DNA from: Delphinus delphis
Taxonomy: Eukaryota; Chordata; Mammalia; Artiodactyla; Delphinidae
DNA: 64,000 bases
Direction: 5' to 3'
Assembly (NCBI RefSeq): GCF_949987515.2
Contig: NC_082685.1
Span: forward strand, 28,970,168 to 29,034,167
Shown here: one piece after another, positions 1 through 11,060 of the stretch
Layout: every line of letters begins with the position of its first letter
How positions within the stretch are numbered: the first letter of the stretch is position 1
The notes under the pieces: generated by a model
What the model saw: the letters and a program-made list of their open reading frames with translations, nothing else
Database searches by the model: none
What the model was told of the DNA's origin: nothing
Made by a program: the position numbers and the translations under genes

Positions 1-404
1 CTGTCCTAGGATCCATCATCGTGGAGCCCTGTGCCGACTAAGAGGGCTAAATAAAAGCTAAGTAAATGCCGGGCCTCTGAAGGATGCGTGCTCTACTGGC
101 CCTACCCCGGAGGGCTTGCACCCGTGCAAGGCTGCCACTTCCCTTCCCTCCATCTCTGCCTGGTCAGCACCTCTGCATCCTGCAGCTCTTAGCCCAGGCA
201 CCCCTGATGAGGACACATCCCAGGGCCCGCCAGCCCACCCACCAGAACCTGTAACTCTCTACTGTTACAGCTGCTACATTAGTTGTTTTGTGCGTCTTTG
301 ATGATTGCACTGTGGTCTCCCGGTGAGCTTCGTAAGGGCAGGGATGTGTCTGCTTTTAAAAGCCTGGTCTCTCTGGCTCCTTCCATCATAGCAGTTATGG
401 AGGA
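1..404. other. Unassigned flank
   Basis: No gene seen. The last part (about 290-360) has a weak L2-like phrase (gagcttcgtaagggcagggatgtgtctg). The rest is unique intronic sequence. Confidence 0.4.
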
Positions 405-560
405 AGCTCTCAAGAGAGCACAGACTCTGGGGCTAGACTTCCTGAGGTCTGATTACAGCGCTGTCACACACTAGCTGTGGGATCTAGGCAAGTAACTTAA
501 CCTTTCCATGCCTGAGTTTCCTTACTTATAAAATGAGGGTACGAGTAGTACCTACTAAGT

Positions 561-1378
561 TCCCAAGAGAAATTTAAACTTATATATACGCAAAAGCTTG
601 TAAATGAATGTTCATAGCAGCATTATTCATAATAGACAAAAAGTAGGGGCTTCCCTGGTGGCGCAGTGGTTGAGAGTCTGCCTGCTAATGCAGGGGACAC
701 GGGTTCGAGCCCTGGTCTGGTAGGATCCCACATGCCGCGGAGCAACTGCACCCGTGAGCCACAACTACGGAGCCTGCGCATCTGGAGCCTGTGCTCTGCA
801 ACGACAGGCCGCGACAGTGAGAGGCCCGCGCACCGCGATGAAGAGTGGCCCCGCTTGCCGCAACTGGAGAAAGCCCTCGCACAGAAACGTAGACTCGACA
901 CAGCCAAAAATAAAAATATAAAATATTTTTTTTAAAAAGTAGAAATAAGCCAACTATCTATCAACTGATGAATGGACAAACAAAATGTGGTAAATCCATA
1001 CAGTGGAATATTATTTGGCAATAAAAAGGAATCAAGTGCTGACACAGTACTTAACAACACGGATGAACCTTGAAAACTTTAAGAAGCCAGACACAAAAAG
1101 CCACACATGGTTCCATTTATATGAAATGTCCAAAACAGGTAAAGCCATAGAGACAGAAAGCGGCTTCCTAGGGCTGGGAATAAGGGTGGGAAGAAATTGA
1201 GGCGGTGATGGCTAAGGGGAGCTGGGTTTCTTTTGGGGGTGATAAAAATGTTCTAAAAGTGACTGTGGGGATGATGGTGGCAAAACTCTGGGGATACACT
1301 AAAAGTCATGTCATTGCATATTTTAAACAGGTGGGTTGTACGGCATTTGCTTACATCTCAATAAAGCTGTTTAAAAAA
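561..1378 (+). mobile_element. L1 3' end (ORF2 tail and 3' UTR), split by SINE
   Basis: The reading ttcatagcagcattattcat is the familiar ORF2 C-terminal stretch. After the SINE it continues with MEYYLAIKRN-type sequence, then an L1M-type 3' UTR ending aataaagctg. It is 5'-truncated and non-functional. Confidence 0.85.
647..933 (+). mobile_element. CHR tRNA-Glu SINE
   Basis: A cetartiodactyl CHR element: the tRNA-Glu-derived head (ggcttccctggtggcgcag) is followed by a CHR-specific body and an A-rich tail. Target-site duplication aaaaagtag lies at 638-646 and 934-942, inside an L1. The same head marks the other CHR copies listed below. Confidence 0.93.
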
Positions 1379-1454
1379 TCATAACATCTATCTCATAGTA
1401 CTGCTATAAGGACTAAATTAAATGTACTATTTGTGAAAGTGTTATTTAAACTAA

Positions 1455-1630
1455 CTACGTAATAACTAATACACTAAGCACTTCACAAATAGTACACTAT
1501 TTCAGCCTCATAGCCCACGGAGGGAAGTACTCACCCACTTTACAGATGAGGAAACTGAGGCTCACAGAGATGAAGTAACTCGCCTAAGGTGACACGGCTG
1601 GTAAGTGGCAGAAGCAGGCAAAACCCGTGT
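1455..1630 (-). repeat. MIR
   Basis: Antisense MIR. The clearest part is tttacagatgaggaaactga (1540-1559), then the CTCACAGAGATGAAG and GGTGACACGGCTGGTAAGTG blocks. Confidence 0.85.
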
Positions 1631-2060
1631 GCTGAACCATCACATACAGACAGAACAACGTGCCCCAAACCCCGGGGTTCCCTGGATTTGAAGTGGGAAC
1701 CACTTGGCAAAAACAAACATTCTCCCTCGCATCAAATGAGAGCAGCCCCCTATTCGCTTGCATCCTCTCCCCCTAGGCAGCTAGCTGTGGGGTAGCTCCC
1801 TCCCTCCCCAGGTCCCAGGACACTCCACCCCAGCCCCAACCCTCTATTCTGGGGGGAATCTGGTTTTAACCAGGAGACCAGCTGACATGCTCTGCTTCTC
1901 CCCTCTCCAAGTGTCTTCGTTCATGTAACTCCAAGTGTCCTCACACCGGCAGAGGGTCAAGGCTTCCCTGGATCCCTTCGTCCCTACGACGGCCAGGACT
2001 GGTTTCTTAGCACCTCTCAACATTTTTAATATAGGAAAAATCCCTTCCAATTCATACTTT
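1631..2060. other. Unique intronic sequence
   Basis: No gene or repeat recognised. An A-run at about 2070-2082 leads into the L2 that follows. Confidence 0.5.
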
Positions 2061-2565
2061 TTAAATCTTAAAAAAAAAAAAAATCAAACAAGATCCTGCC
2101 ACATCCCTGTCACAGGCTTTTCATTGTGTTTAGAACAAAAGTCATACTCCTGCCCAGGCCTGAAGACCCCTCACGTCTGGCCCCCCTACCTCCTCTAGCT
2201 CCTAGCACTTTTTTCAAGGCTCCCCTCCTCCAGCCATCCTGCACATTCTGACTCACGCCAGGACTCGCTCCTCCTCTATCCGCATGGCTGGCTTCCTGGG
2301 TTTCCAGATCCCAGTTTAACTGTGCCCTTCCCAGAGAGGTCTTATCTGACTGAGCCATCTTAATGAGATGTTTATTCTCCACCAGGGCACCATTTTATTT
2401 CCTTCAGGGTACTTACGACAATGGGCAATTATATGTTTGTTTCTTTGTTTAGTCATTTAATTTCTGTCCCCCTAATCCCCCCATGATGCACACTAGACTA
2501 CAAGATCCATGTGAGCAAGGACCAGACATGCACCATAGGTGCTTAACATGGATTTCACGGTTTTT
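2061..2565 (+). repeat. L2 LINE 3' region
   Basis: Degenerate L2 landmarks occur in order: cttttcattgtgtttagaac, gcccaggcctgaagacccct, agagaggtcttatctgactg, and a 3' end near gaccagacatgcaccatagg. Confidence 0.75.
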
Positions 2566-2806
2566 TGACCTTGGCCTTCACCATGAGCCGTTGCTGACAT
2601 CTGGGGCCAGATACTTCTTCATTGTAGGGGAAGAATTGTGCTAGGCATTGTAGGATGTTTAGCAGTATCCCTGGTTTCTAACCATCGATGCACCCTGCCC
2701 GGTGTGACAACCAAAAAAGTCTCCAGACGTTGCCAAATGTGCCCTGGGGCGGGTGGGAAAGGAGTGGTCAAAATGTTCCCCAGTTACGAACCACTGATGT
2801 ATCTGC
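2566..2806 (-). mobile_element. MER5A hAT-Charlie MITE
   Basis: Matches the MER5A body: tgctaggcattgtaggatgt, then gtctccagacgttgccaaat, ending in acgaaccactg. A non-autonomous DNA transposon fossil. Confidence 0.85.
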
Positions 2807-3164
2807 TGAAACATCAACAGATGTTTACTTTTTCAAAAGTAAAGAAAAAAGAATTCATCTCAAGCGCCATATGGTTTGAAAGTGGGGTGTATGGATACTC
2901 AGCAGGGCTGTTCACCGCCACGTGTAAGAGTGGAGGGGGAGAGGAAAGTTACAAGGTTGGGGCTTTGCAGGACCCCAACGATTTTACCACCATCCACTGG
3001 TGTAGGTGGTTGGGATGCTGATAAGGGGACTTTAGGGTGATGCTCCTTTTTCTTAGGATGCCACCCCAAACTCTGCATAACTCAAGGTTACCTATCTGAG
3101 TGACAATTTCTAACTGTGGTCATGGTACATGAGAAGTAGCATGTACTGTCAAACATGATGATGA
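2807..3164. other. Unique intronic sequence
   Basis: No gene or repeat recognised. Confidence 0.4.
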
Positions 3165-3370
3165 ATAATGGCGAATATCTGTTGAGCACGTACGCCATGT
3201 TGTTTAATACTAGGACCTGTGGTGGGCATCATCGCCTTCTCAACGCACAGGAGAAACGAAAGCGCAGATCGATTTGGTATCTTGCCCTCCAGGCTCAAGG
3301 TGTGAAGTGAAGGTGCAGGGATTTGAACCCACTTGGTTTACCTCCAGCTGTCTTGCAATAACTACTAATC
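3165..3370 (-). repeat. Degenerate MIR
   Basis: Weak antisense MIR: a tctgttgagcacgtac 3' part and gcagggatttgaacccactt near the 5' part. Confidence 0.55.
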
Positions 3371-3955
3371 TATAGGAATTTCCCAGCAAGTCAGAACACT
3401 AACTGCACAATCACAACGATGAGTTTCATCTTCATTCCCTACGGCTGAGTCAGTGTCTAAACATGCAGGAAGGGTGTTCTGGGGCAAAGGCTCAGCACCT
3501 TTTGAACTGGGGTCCTGAGCGGGTGGGAGAACACGAAGTGTTGTTTTTAAGAATAAGAATGTGCCCTGGCTCTTCTACTGGACCCCAAATTACAGAAGCA
3601 GAGATGGCTGACCACAGTGGAAAGGCCTTTGGAAGTCGCCTACTGCTGAGGTCTCAAACTGGGATCTGTTTGAGAATATATGGGGTATAAGGGATGCACG
3701 TATCCAGGCAGGCTGGCTACAGCAGGAGGGGGCAGCAAAGGTAGGGGTGCATACACCAGCGTTCAATGCAAGATTCCACTTGAAGAAATGGCTCCATGGC
3801 TAAAACACGTTTGAAAACCCCTGATAAGAGTCCAGTGTCCTTGGTTTATAGATGAGGAAACCGTCCTTGGTTTATAGATGAGGACCAGAGAGGAAAAGTG
3901 ATGCGCTATAAGCAACACAGACTTCCCTGGTCTCCTAATGGGGAGGAAATCAAGG
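3371..3955. repeat. Unique sequence with a 26-bp tandem duplication
   Basis: Mostly unique. At 3837-3884 a 26-bp unit containing ggtttatagatgagga is followed at once by 22 identical bases, indicating a small recent duplication. No gene seen. Confidence 0.8.
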
Positions 3956-4425
3956 ACTCTGCAGGTGGACAAAACTGTGTTCGAATCCTGGTTCTGTCGC
4001 TTAATTAAGTTCTCTAAGCCTCAGTTTAGTAATTGGAGAAATGAGAGTAATCGTATCTTCCTCGTCCAATTTGTAAACAATTAAATGAACAGATGTGATG
4101 TGCTAGGGAGACTGTAAGTGGTCAGGGGCTGGCAGTCAGGGCAAGTTGTAGAGGGCAGCGTGGTTAGAACAGAGGTGTGGGAGCTCCTAGATGGATCTGT
4201 GTTCACATCCTGGCACTTCCACCCCCGGCTGTATGGACGGATATAGGCAGATCTTTCAATTCTTTGAGTCCTCATTCCTCATCTGTCTAACTGGCATAGT
4301 AATTCCTCACTTACAGGTGTGCTGGGAGGACCAGATCATATAAAGCAAGTGAAGTGCTTGGCACATTTCCTGCGGCCATAACACATGCTCAGTAAACACC
4401 TGTTGTTATCGTCAGCCCACCTTTT
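3956..4425 (+). repeat. Two MIRs in tandem
   Basis: Two same-strand MIRs follow one another: about 3956-4115 (gttcgaatcctggttctgtc) and 4145-4425 (tcacatcctggcacttccac, ending ctcagtaaacacctgttgtt). Confidence 0.75.
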
Positions 4426-4920
4426 GCCTTCTGTGGTACCTCATTTGGGAAACCACTGCTGAGATGTTCTGCGAGTGCCCAGGGAGCACGCCCCCTGCAA
4501 CCTCACCTCCTCCAGGCCATGCGACGCCAAGGAGTCTTGGAAGGCGCACCTGTACCAGCGAGAAGCAGGTCTGGGTGATGAGCGGAGCATGACTCAGAAG
4601 CTCCTACCTAGCAGCTCCCTCAGAAAGAATGTGTTGCGGGATTACCCCTTTAATCTCGCTTTTTTAGGAGAGACGGGGAGAAAAATATAAAGGCAAGAAC
4701 TTCAAGGTCAGGTTCACTTCCCTGCAGACTCCTCCTGGGCTGAAGTGAAATTTCAAGAATGCAGCCTCTGGGCCCAGTTTACATTCCCACCCTCTCTGGT
4801 ATCCAGGATACCAGAGGGACCTGTTGCGTTCCATCCCACCAATCAGCCTCCTTGGTCACATCCTGCTGGGGGCGGGGCCTTCCACTGCCTCTTGGGAGAA
4901 GCATCACTGCTTAGCAGATG
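4426..4920. other. Unique intronic sequence
   Basis: No gene or repeat recognised. Confidence 0.4.
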
Positions 4921-5740
4921 ATCAGCCGTTCATTTGTCCAACATAAAAGTTCAGAGCTTACTGCAGCCAGGCACCGGGGATAGAGTCTTACGGAAAAACA
5001 GCCCGAGCCCCTGCTCTCGGGGAGCTTGAGGTGGAGGAGAGAGTGAGTCACACAACTAATGTGAGCAGGTCTACGAAGCAGCTGCACACAGTGGCATGAG
5101 ACTGTCTGTGGGGGGCCTGAACTACTCAGCAATGTTAGAGGAGGCTCCCTTGAGTAAGTGATGATTAAGCACAGGGCTGAAGGGTAAGTAGGTGTTAAAA
5201 GGTGAAGCAAGGAGGGAAGAAGATTCCAGGTAGAGGGACTAGCGTTTGCAAAGACTCTGTGATGCACAGGGTTGCCAGGCCTTTGCAGACCTGTGGTCAG
5301 AGTACAGTGGGGGACGGAGGAGGCGGGGGCAGGATGGGGCAGGACAGGCAAAGTCAGGGTCAGACTTATGTCCTATGTGCCATGTTAGAGCATCAAAGTG
5401 TTTTGTTTTGTTTTGTTTTTCTCCTTTGAGGCACAGGGGCCTCTCACTGTTGTGGCCTCTCCCGTTGCAGAGCACAGGCTCCGGATGCGCAGGCTCAGCG
5501 GCCATGGCTCACGGGCCAGCCGCTCCGCGGCATGTGGGATCCTCCCGGACCGGGGCACGAACCTGCGTCCCCTGCATCGGCAGGTGGACTCTCAACCACT
5601 GCGTCACCAGGGAAGCCCCAAAGTGTTTTTAACGCAAGGGATGGCATGATCAGACTGAATTTCTGTAAGAACCTTGTATTCAGATGATCTTTAAGAGTGG
5701 AGTGAGAAGGGAAGAGAAAAAGCAGGTATATCAGTTAGGG
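4921..5740 (+). repeat. Ancient interspersed repeat, family not named, split by SINE
   Basis: Contains the widely dispersed mammalian phrases ccaggcaccggggatagag, gctctcggggagcttgag and cattccaggcagagg-like text. These recur, degenerate, near 13030, 23790, 30560 and 50110. A SINE interrupts it at 5405-5618. Confidence 0.5.
5405..5618 (-). mobile_element. Short CHR SINE
   Basis: GC-rich short subtype, antisense, ending in ccagggaagccc. Target-site duplication caaagtgtttt lies at 5394-5404 and 5619-5629. Confidence 0.95.
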
Positions 5741-6599
5741 AACTTGAGTAGCCATGTCAAAGTCCCCAAAATGATGGGTCTGGGCTGATGGGGAGATGGG
5801 GGGAGCTGTCCTCTTCCCACATGTCCCTCTCCTTCTGGAAAGCCCTGGCGGCCACACCAGCACTGAGCTCGGCCTTTGTAGACTGACATCACTTCAGAGC
5901 AGCCTCTCTGGGTTGCAAAGGTCACAGAGGTGCTGCCCATCATTAGGAATCTGATAAACCTACACCTGGCCTTGCATCAAGATCACTCCAGGGAGGAGAA
6001 GCCTTTTCCCCTGGGGGGTGGGGGGTGGGTTCATAGCATTGAGGGCACATTCTCAGACTTAAAGGCTCTAAAGAGATGATCAAGGATTGTAATGACATAC
6101 ACATTTCTCAGGTCCCTCTAGTGCAAAATGGACACCCCCGACAACTCCAGAAGGGAGGGGAGGGTCTGCAGAAGTTTGATGCTATATACACAGGAGAGGT
6201 GCTCAAAAAACATCTGAGGAAGGAATGGGGAGAGAAAAGAGGGGAAGGCAACAACACAGTTAATTAGTTAGTTAGTAATTTCTTTGAAACCCTGATGAGC
6301 CTCAGGGAATTCTTGGTCTCACAAATGCGGAGATGCTGGCTGGCTTTCAGTCTGGCTAGATAGATAACCGAACCTGGCTGCCTGGCCCCTGGGGTCCCAC
6401 TCCCGGAGATTAGGAGGTCAGGAGGTCTGAGATGTGGCTTGAGACTCCAAAGGTACTGCCAATAATTTTTTTTTTAACAAAAGTAAAAAACAAAAAAATC
6501 AGAGAAAATATAATGAAAAGTATTTTTAAAAAAACCCAAAACGAACAAAAACACTATCTGCAAATACAGGCAACAAGAACCTTTCCCCTCTTCACCCAT
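5741..6599. other. Unique and A-rich intronic sequence
   Basis: No gene seen. An A-rich stretch at 6460-6560 precedes the L1 3' UTR below. Confidence 0.4.
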
Positions 6600-6864
6600 G
6601 GATGCAAGCCCCTAAAATAACAGGAGAGTTAAGATTTCCTTCTCAGTTGTATGTGAAATCTACAAAGGAAAAAAAAAAAAAGCTTATAGATGTAAAGAAC
6701 AGATTGGTAGCTGCCTGGGATGGGGTCGGGGGGTCAGTGGATCGGGTAAAGGGAGCCAAAAGGTACAAGCTTCCAGTTATAAAATAAGGCAGTCATAGGG
6801 GTATAATGTTCAGCATGGTGACTACAGTTAACCATACTATATTGCATATTTAAAAGTTGCTAAG

Positions 6865-7148
6865 GGCTTCCCTGGTGGCACAGGGGTTGAGAATCTGCCA
6901 GCTAATGCAGGGGACACGGGTTCGAGCCCTGGTCTGGGAAGATCTCACACACCGCGGAGCAACTGGGCCCGTGAGCCACAACTACTGAGCCTGCGCGTCT
7001 GGAGCCTGCGCTCCGCAACAAGAGAGGCCGCAACAGTGAGAGGCCCGCGTACCGCAATGAAGAGTGGCGCCCGCTCGCCGCAACTACAGAAAGCCCATGA
7101 AGACCCAACACAGCCAAAAATAAATTAATTAATTAAAAAAAAAAAACC
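6865..7148 (+). mobile_element. CHR SINE
   Basis: Intermediate-length CHR copy inside an L1 3' UTR. Target-site duplication gttgctaag lies at 6856-6864 and 7149-7157. Confidence 0.93.
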
Positions 7149-7171
7149 GTTGCTAAGAAAGCAGATCTTAA

Positions 7172-7358
7172 TTTTTCGTATTGAAGTATAGTCAATTTAC
7201 AACGTGTTACCTGCTGGTGTACAGCAAGTGATTCAGTTGTACACATATAAATACATAGTTTTTCATATTCTTTTCCATTATAGGTTATTACAAGACACTA
7301 AATACAGTTCCCTGTACTATACAGTAAGTTCTTGTTTTTATCTATTTTATATATAGTA
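7172..7358 (-). mobile_element. Truncated antisense L1 tail
   Basis: Antisense of a cetartiodactyl L1 3' UTR (gaagtatagtcaatttacaa, then cattataggttattacaaga), dropped into the older L1. A diverged duplication around gcagatcttaa / gtagaatttaa is possible. Confidence 0.7.
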
Positions 7359-7654
7359 GCTTGTGAGAGTAGAATTTAAAAGCCCTCATCACAAGCAAAA
7401 AAAAAAAAACAACTTGTAACTACGTATGGGGACAGATGTTAACTAGACTTATTGCGGTGATCATTTCACGATACATACAAATACTGAACCACTATGTTAT
7501 ACACCTAAAACCAATATAATGTTATATGTCAATTACCCTCAATTAAAAAAAAAAGATTTCCCGTGTGTCCTTCCAGAAATATTTTCATGGACATAGCAGC
7601 ATGTGACGTGCCCAGCACACACACATCCACTGGACTTCATCAAACCTAAGAGAA

Positions 7655-8126
7655 CGAGCGTCACTTACAGAAGTTTTATTATATATACAACAGAGAAAGA
7701 ACAACACGGCCAATAAACTATGTCCCACGCTTTCTTTATCTCAGAATATTTGTATGTATTGAAAAAGCTTATTTAGGCTTATTCAGATATGGACTTAATT
7801 ACGTGGCTCTCTTTTCCATATATGCAAAAAGGAAAAACAGAAGCAAACGACATGAGCTCAGGTATCGATAAGATTGCACCCTCCTCAGCTATGAGTCACC
7901 TGCACCTGCGGGCTCCTCACAGTGCCATTCATTGTGCCACGGAGTGCTGGGGTGGCGTTTCTTGAAAGAGACCTCCGATAATGCCTCTGATTGTTTTCCA
8001 AGCTGCTGAAAATCACTTGGAGTTTGGATTCTGATGCTTCCTTGATTTTACCAGAAGATGTCGAAGATGGGTTTTTTGATAAGAACAAAGGTCCGCCGTC
8101 CACAGTAGTTCTTAAATTGTTTGGGA
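7655..8126 (-). other. Candidate 3'-terminal exon with polyA site (unproven)
   Basis: On the minus strand a pyrimidine-rich tract ending in AG (8127-8128) precedes an open frame of about 78 codons to TGA near 7885. It includes the peptide SSTSSGKIKEASESK. About 240 bases of AT-rich sequence follow, then AATAAA (7680-7675) and GT-rich DNA (TGTGTGTG) downstream. That order resembles a last exon. The protein is not recognised, and open frames this long occur by chance here. It could be an alternative end of a WWC1 transcript, a nested gene or coincidence. Confidence 0.2.
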
Positions 8127-8321
8127 CTGAAACACAGAGGAGCCATGGTACCAGCTACACTAGCAGAAGCAGCAGAGTGTGTGCGTGTGTCGGCAATTAC
8201 CATGCCAGCGGCATTTCTGCGACTTATCCCTAGTATGAAGGTGTCAGCAGGTTAACGTTTGAAGGTGTTAACATTTTGTTTTTGTAAAGCAAACAAAAAA
8301 AGTCCATCTCAAAACTGATGA

Positions 8322-8709
8322 GGGACTTCCCTGGTAGTGCAGTGGTTAAGAATCCATCTGCCAATGCAGGCGACACGGGTTCGAGCCCTGGTCCGGGAAG
8401 ATCCCACATGCCGCGGAGCAACTAAGCCCGTGCGCCACAACTACTGAGCCTGTGCTCTAGAGCCCACGAGCCACAACTACTGAGCCTGCGTGCCCTAGAG
8501 CCCACGCACCGCAACTACTGGGTCCGTGTGCCACAACTACTGAAGCCCGTGAACCTAGAGCCCATGCTCCACAACGAGAGAAGCCACTGCAATGAGAAGC
8601 CTGCACACGGCAACGAACAGTAGCCCGCGCTCACCACAACTAGAGAAAGCCCACGTGCAGCAATGAAGACCCAACAGAGCCAAAAGTAAATAAAATTAAA
8701 AAACAAAAC
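8322..8709 (+). mobile_element. Long CHR SINE
   Basis: About 390 bp, long because the gccacaactactgagcc module is repeated internally. Target-site duplication aaaactgatga lies at 8311-8321 and 8710-8720. Confidence 0.95.
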
Positions 8710-8734
8710 AAAACTGATGAATTACACTACGGTG

Positions 8735-9113
8735 GGACTTCCCTGGTGGTGCAGTGGTTAAGAATCCACCTGCCAATGCAGGGGACATGGGTTCGATCCC
8801 TGGTCCAGGAAGATCCCACGTGCGCGGAGCAACTAAGCCCGTGCGCCACAACTACTGAGCCTGCACTCTAGAGCCCGTGTGCCACAACTACTGAGCCCGC
8901 GTACCACAACTACTGAAGCCCGTGCGCCACAACTACTGAAGCCCACGCGCCTAGAGCCTGTGCTCCGCAACAAGAGAAGCCACAGCAATGAGAAGCCCAC
9001 GCACCGCAAGGAAGAGCAGCCCCTGCTCGCCGCAACTAAAGCCCACGCGCAGCAACGAAGACCTAATGCAGCCAAAAACAAATAAGTAAGATAAATAAAT
9101 TTATATTAAAAAA
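8735..9113 (+). mobile_element. Long CHR SINE
   Basis: Inserted only 14 bp past the duplication of the preceding SINE. Target-site duplication attacactacggtg (8721-8734) is matched by attacactatggtg (9114-9127), one mismatch. Confidence 0.95.
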
Positions 9114-9127
9114 ATTACACTATGGTG

Positions 9128-9405
9128 CATACACAGTCTCCCTCCACTCACTCTCCGCTGACTGGGAGTTGCAAGTTCAAATCACAACATGAGTCAGGCA
9201 GGTAATTCAGTGAAGTGAGAAAGGCGAGGCTGTAGAAACACAATGTAGTTCCAAAGTCGTGAGGCTCAAAGGGTGATGCTGGACCAGCAGCTATTTTTGT
9301 CCTTTGCGGGCCCAGTGTTTCTGTGGAATACCTGATGCTTTGGAGCCCCTCTATAAGCCTCTATCATGTATGGATGTGTATTTTTAAACCCATTTTATAA
9401 ACACA
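9128..9405. other. Unique intronic sequence
   Basis: No gene or repeat recognised. Confidence 0.4.
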
Positions 9406-9600
9406 AAACATACTATTCTGAATCTTGCTGTCTGCTTAATCACACTTCTTGGAATTCTTTCCATATCCGCACGTGTAGCTCTACCTCATTCTGTTACTTG
9501 CATGGCACTCCCTTGTGTGGATGCCCCCCAACTTAACGTGTGCAGCTCCCAGCGTGAGACGTTTAGGCTGCTTCCCGGTTTTGTTGCTCTCACACTCAAG
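9406..9600 (-). repeat. L1M fragment
   Basis: Antisense L1 text: tactattctgaatcttgctg, ttctttccatatccgcacgt, then acgtttaggctgcttcccgg. Confidence 0.6.
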
Positions 9601-10140
9601 GCTAAGTGAGGAAGTGGCAGAGCTGCCGTTTGAAGCATGACCCGCCAGTATGGGTAGGGGGTTCTGATGGCCCCAAACTGGGGAATGGCTGTGAGTCACC
9701 CAGCTCACTTCTTGGCAGTTCTGCCCTGAGGTCAGTTTGAGGCTCTGGGGAGGCGGGGCGGGGGGGGATTGGAGGTACAGGATTCTAGAGGCAACCGCTG
9801 CTTCTTATAGTAAAAAGAGTCAGTAGCTTTAGGGCAGAGGACGGGACGAGGGCCCAACCCTTTCTCCATCTCCCTCTTACTGAACTGCAGAGCGCTGTGG
9901 TCCCCAAACCCAGCCGCTGCCTGCCAAACCCTCACTGCATCCTCCTCCCCGAGCTCTGTCCCCCTTTCCCTCCACTACCAGCTCCAACTCCTAGAGGAAC
10001 AGAGGAAAGAGAAAGGCAAAAGGGGCCTCAGGGAGCGAGTACATGTAGAGGTGGAGGGAGGTCTCAGCTTCACTACCCCCAGGATCCCCTCCCACTAAGC
10101 CATCCCCCTCCAGAACATTCCATACACGCAGCAGGGGCTC
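9601..10140. other. Unique intronic sequence
   Basis: GC-rich, pyrimidine-rich and short of stops in places, but with no recognisable protein. Confidence 0.4.
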
Positions 10141-10310
10141 TGCAGGGGTGGGGCTAACGATAATGATGACTGAATGCAGGGGCAAGCATCCACAAGAGAT
10201 CCTCACCATTCTGGAAGTGCCGACTGCTCTCCATTTCACCGACAGGAAAACTGAGCCCAGGAGAAGGTGAACGCCTTTGCCCAAGTTACACCAGGCACAC
10301 GTGGCCTCCC
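10141..10310 (-). repeat. MIR
   Basis: Antisense MIR: ccatttcaccgacaggaaaa, then gcctttgcccaagttacacc. Confidence 0.65.
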
Positions 10311-10499
10311 TCCACGCGATGTCCCAGTTTTTCAAGGGTCTCTTCCGAGGGGGTGTACCTTAAGCAGCAAATTGAAGTCTTTTTCCTGGAGAGTGTGGGT
10401 CCCAGGCCAATTCCCCAGACCCTCCGATTCAGTGCATTATGCCCCTGGGTGTGGTGAGGGGGACCCAGCCCGGGAAGCAGGGAAATGGACGCGTCTTTT

Positions 10500-11060
10500 A
10501 ATAACTGTTTGAAGAATTTACATTTTAAACAAACCCACAGTTATTAATGAATACTGCTTTGTATCGTTTCACTTTCCCCTTTACCTTTCTACCCTTTTAA
10601 TTACTGTTTTGCCCTGTTCCTCCCATGTTCATTCACTGACTTCTCCAACAGGGGTTTCTGCCCGCAAGTCGGAATTTTCCTAAACTCCCTTTCTTTCCAG
10701 GGGGCCGCGGGCACGAGGTCCAGGAATTCGCACAACCTGGCAAAAAAGCTGTCTCCAAATTCCAGTTCATTAGCATGGCTCGTTAATTATAAATGCTCCC
10801 CTCCCAGCTACCCGTCTCCCCCAAACACCCCAAACAGCAGATTAAGTTTTAACTTTTGCTGGCAGGACACCTGCTTCTGAAATTCCTCCCTCCCTCCCCT
10901 CCCCCTCCCCCCCCCCAGCCCAACCTCCTAAGATTTACAACACAAAAGCAAACATTTACACTGGTTAAGATTTACCAAAAGGAAGTGTGGCCTGGAATGC
11001 TTCGTTTGAAGTTCTGTCTCAAAAGAAGAAGGAGCCCTTTTTTGAAACATATAAAATAAG
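10500..11060. promoter_or_regulatory. Candidate intronic enhancer (weak)
   Basis: Repeat-free stretch rich in short motifs: attagcat with gttaattata (10770-10793), a C/CT tract at 10885-10918, and ggaatgcttcg (10994) with a TEAD-type GGAATG. Such a mix is seen in intronic enhancers, but motif matches are frequent by chance. Confidence 0.2.

Larger units (their letters stand above)
405..1440 (+). repeat. MIR split by an L1 (pieces 405-560, 1379-1440)
   Basis: The MIR core (agctgtgggatctaggcaag through aaaatgagggta) breaks off at about 560. Its 3' part (tctcatagtactgctataag) resumes at 1379. The L1 between them entered the MIR. Confidence 0.75.
6600..7555 (+). mobile_element. L1 3' UTR carrying two later insertions
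   Basis: L1M-type 3' UTR text (ttcagcatggtgactacagt, then gacagatgttaactagactt, then taatgttatatgtcaatt) ends in an A-run at 7555. A SINE (6865-7148) and an antisense L1 tail (7172-7358) interrupt it. Confidence 0.8.

Noticed and set aside
8322..9113. Repeated modules mistaken for a CRISPR-like or satellite array
   Set aside because: They are internal duplications in two neighbouring long CHR SINEs, each with its own target-site duplication.
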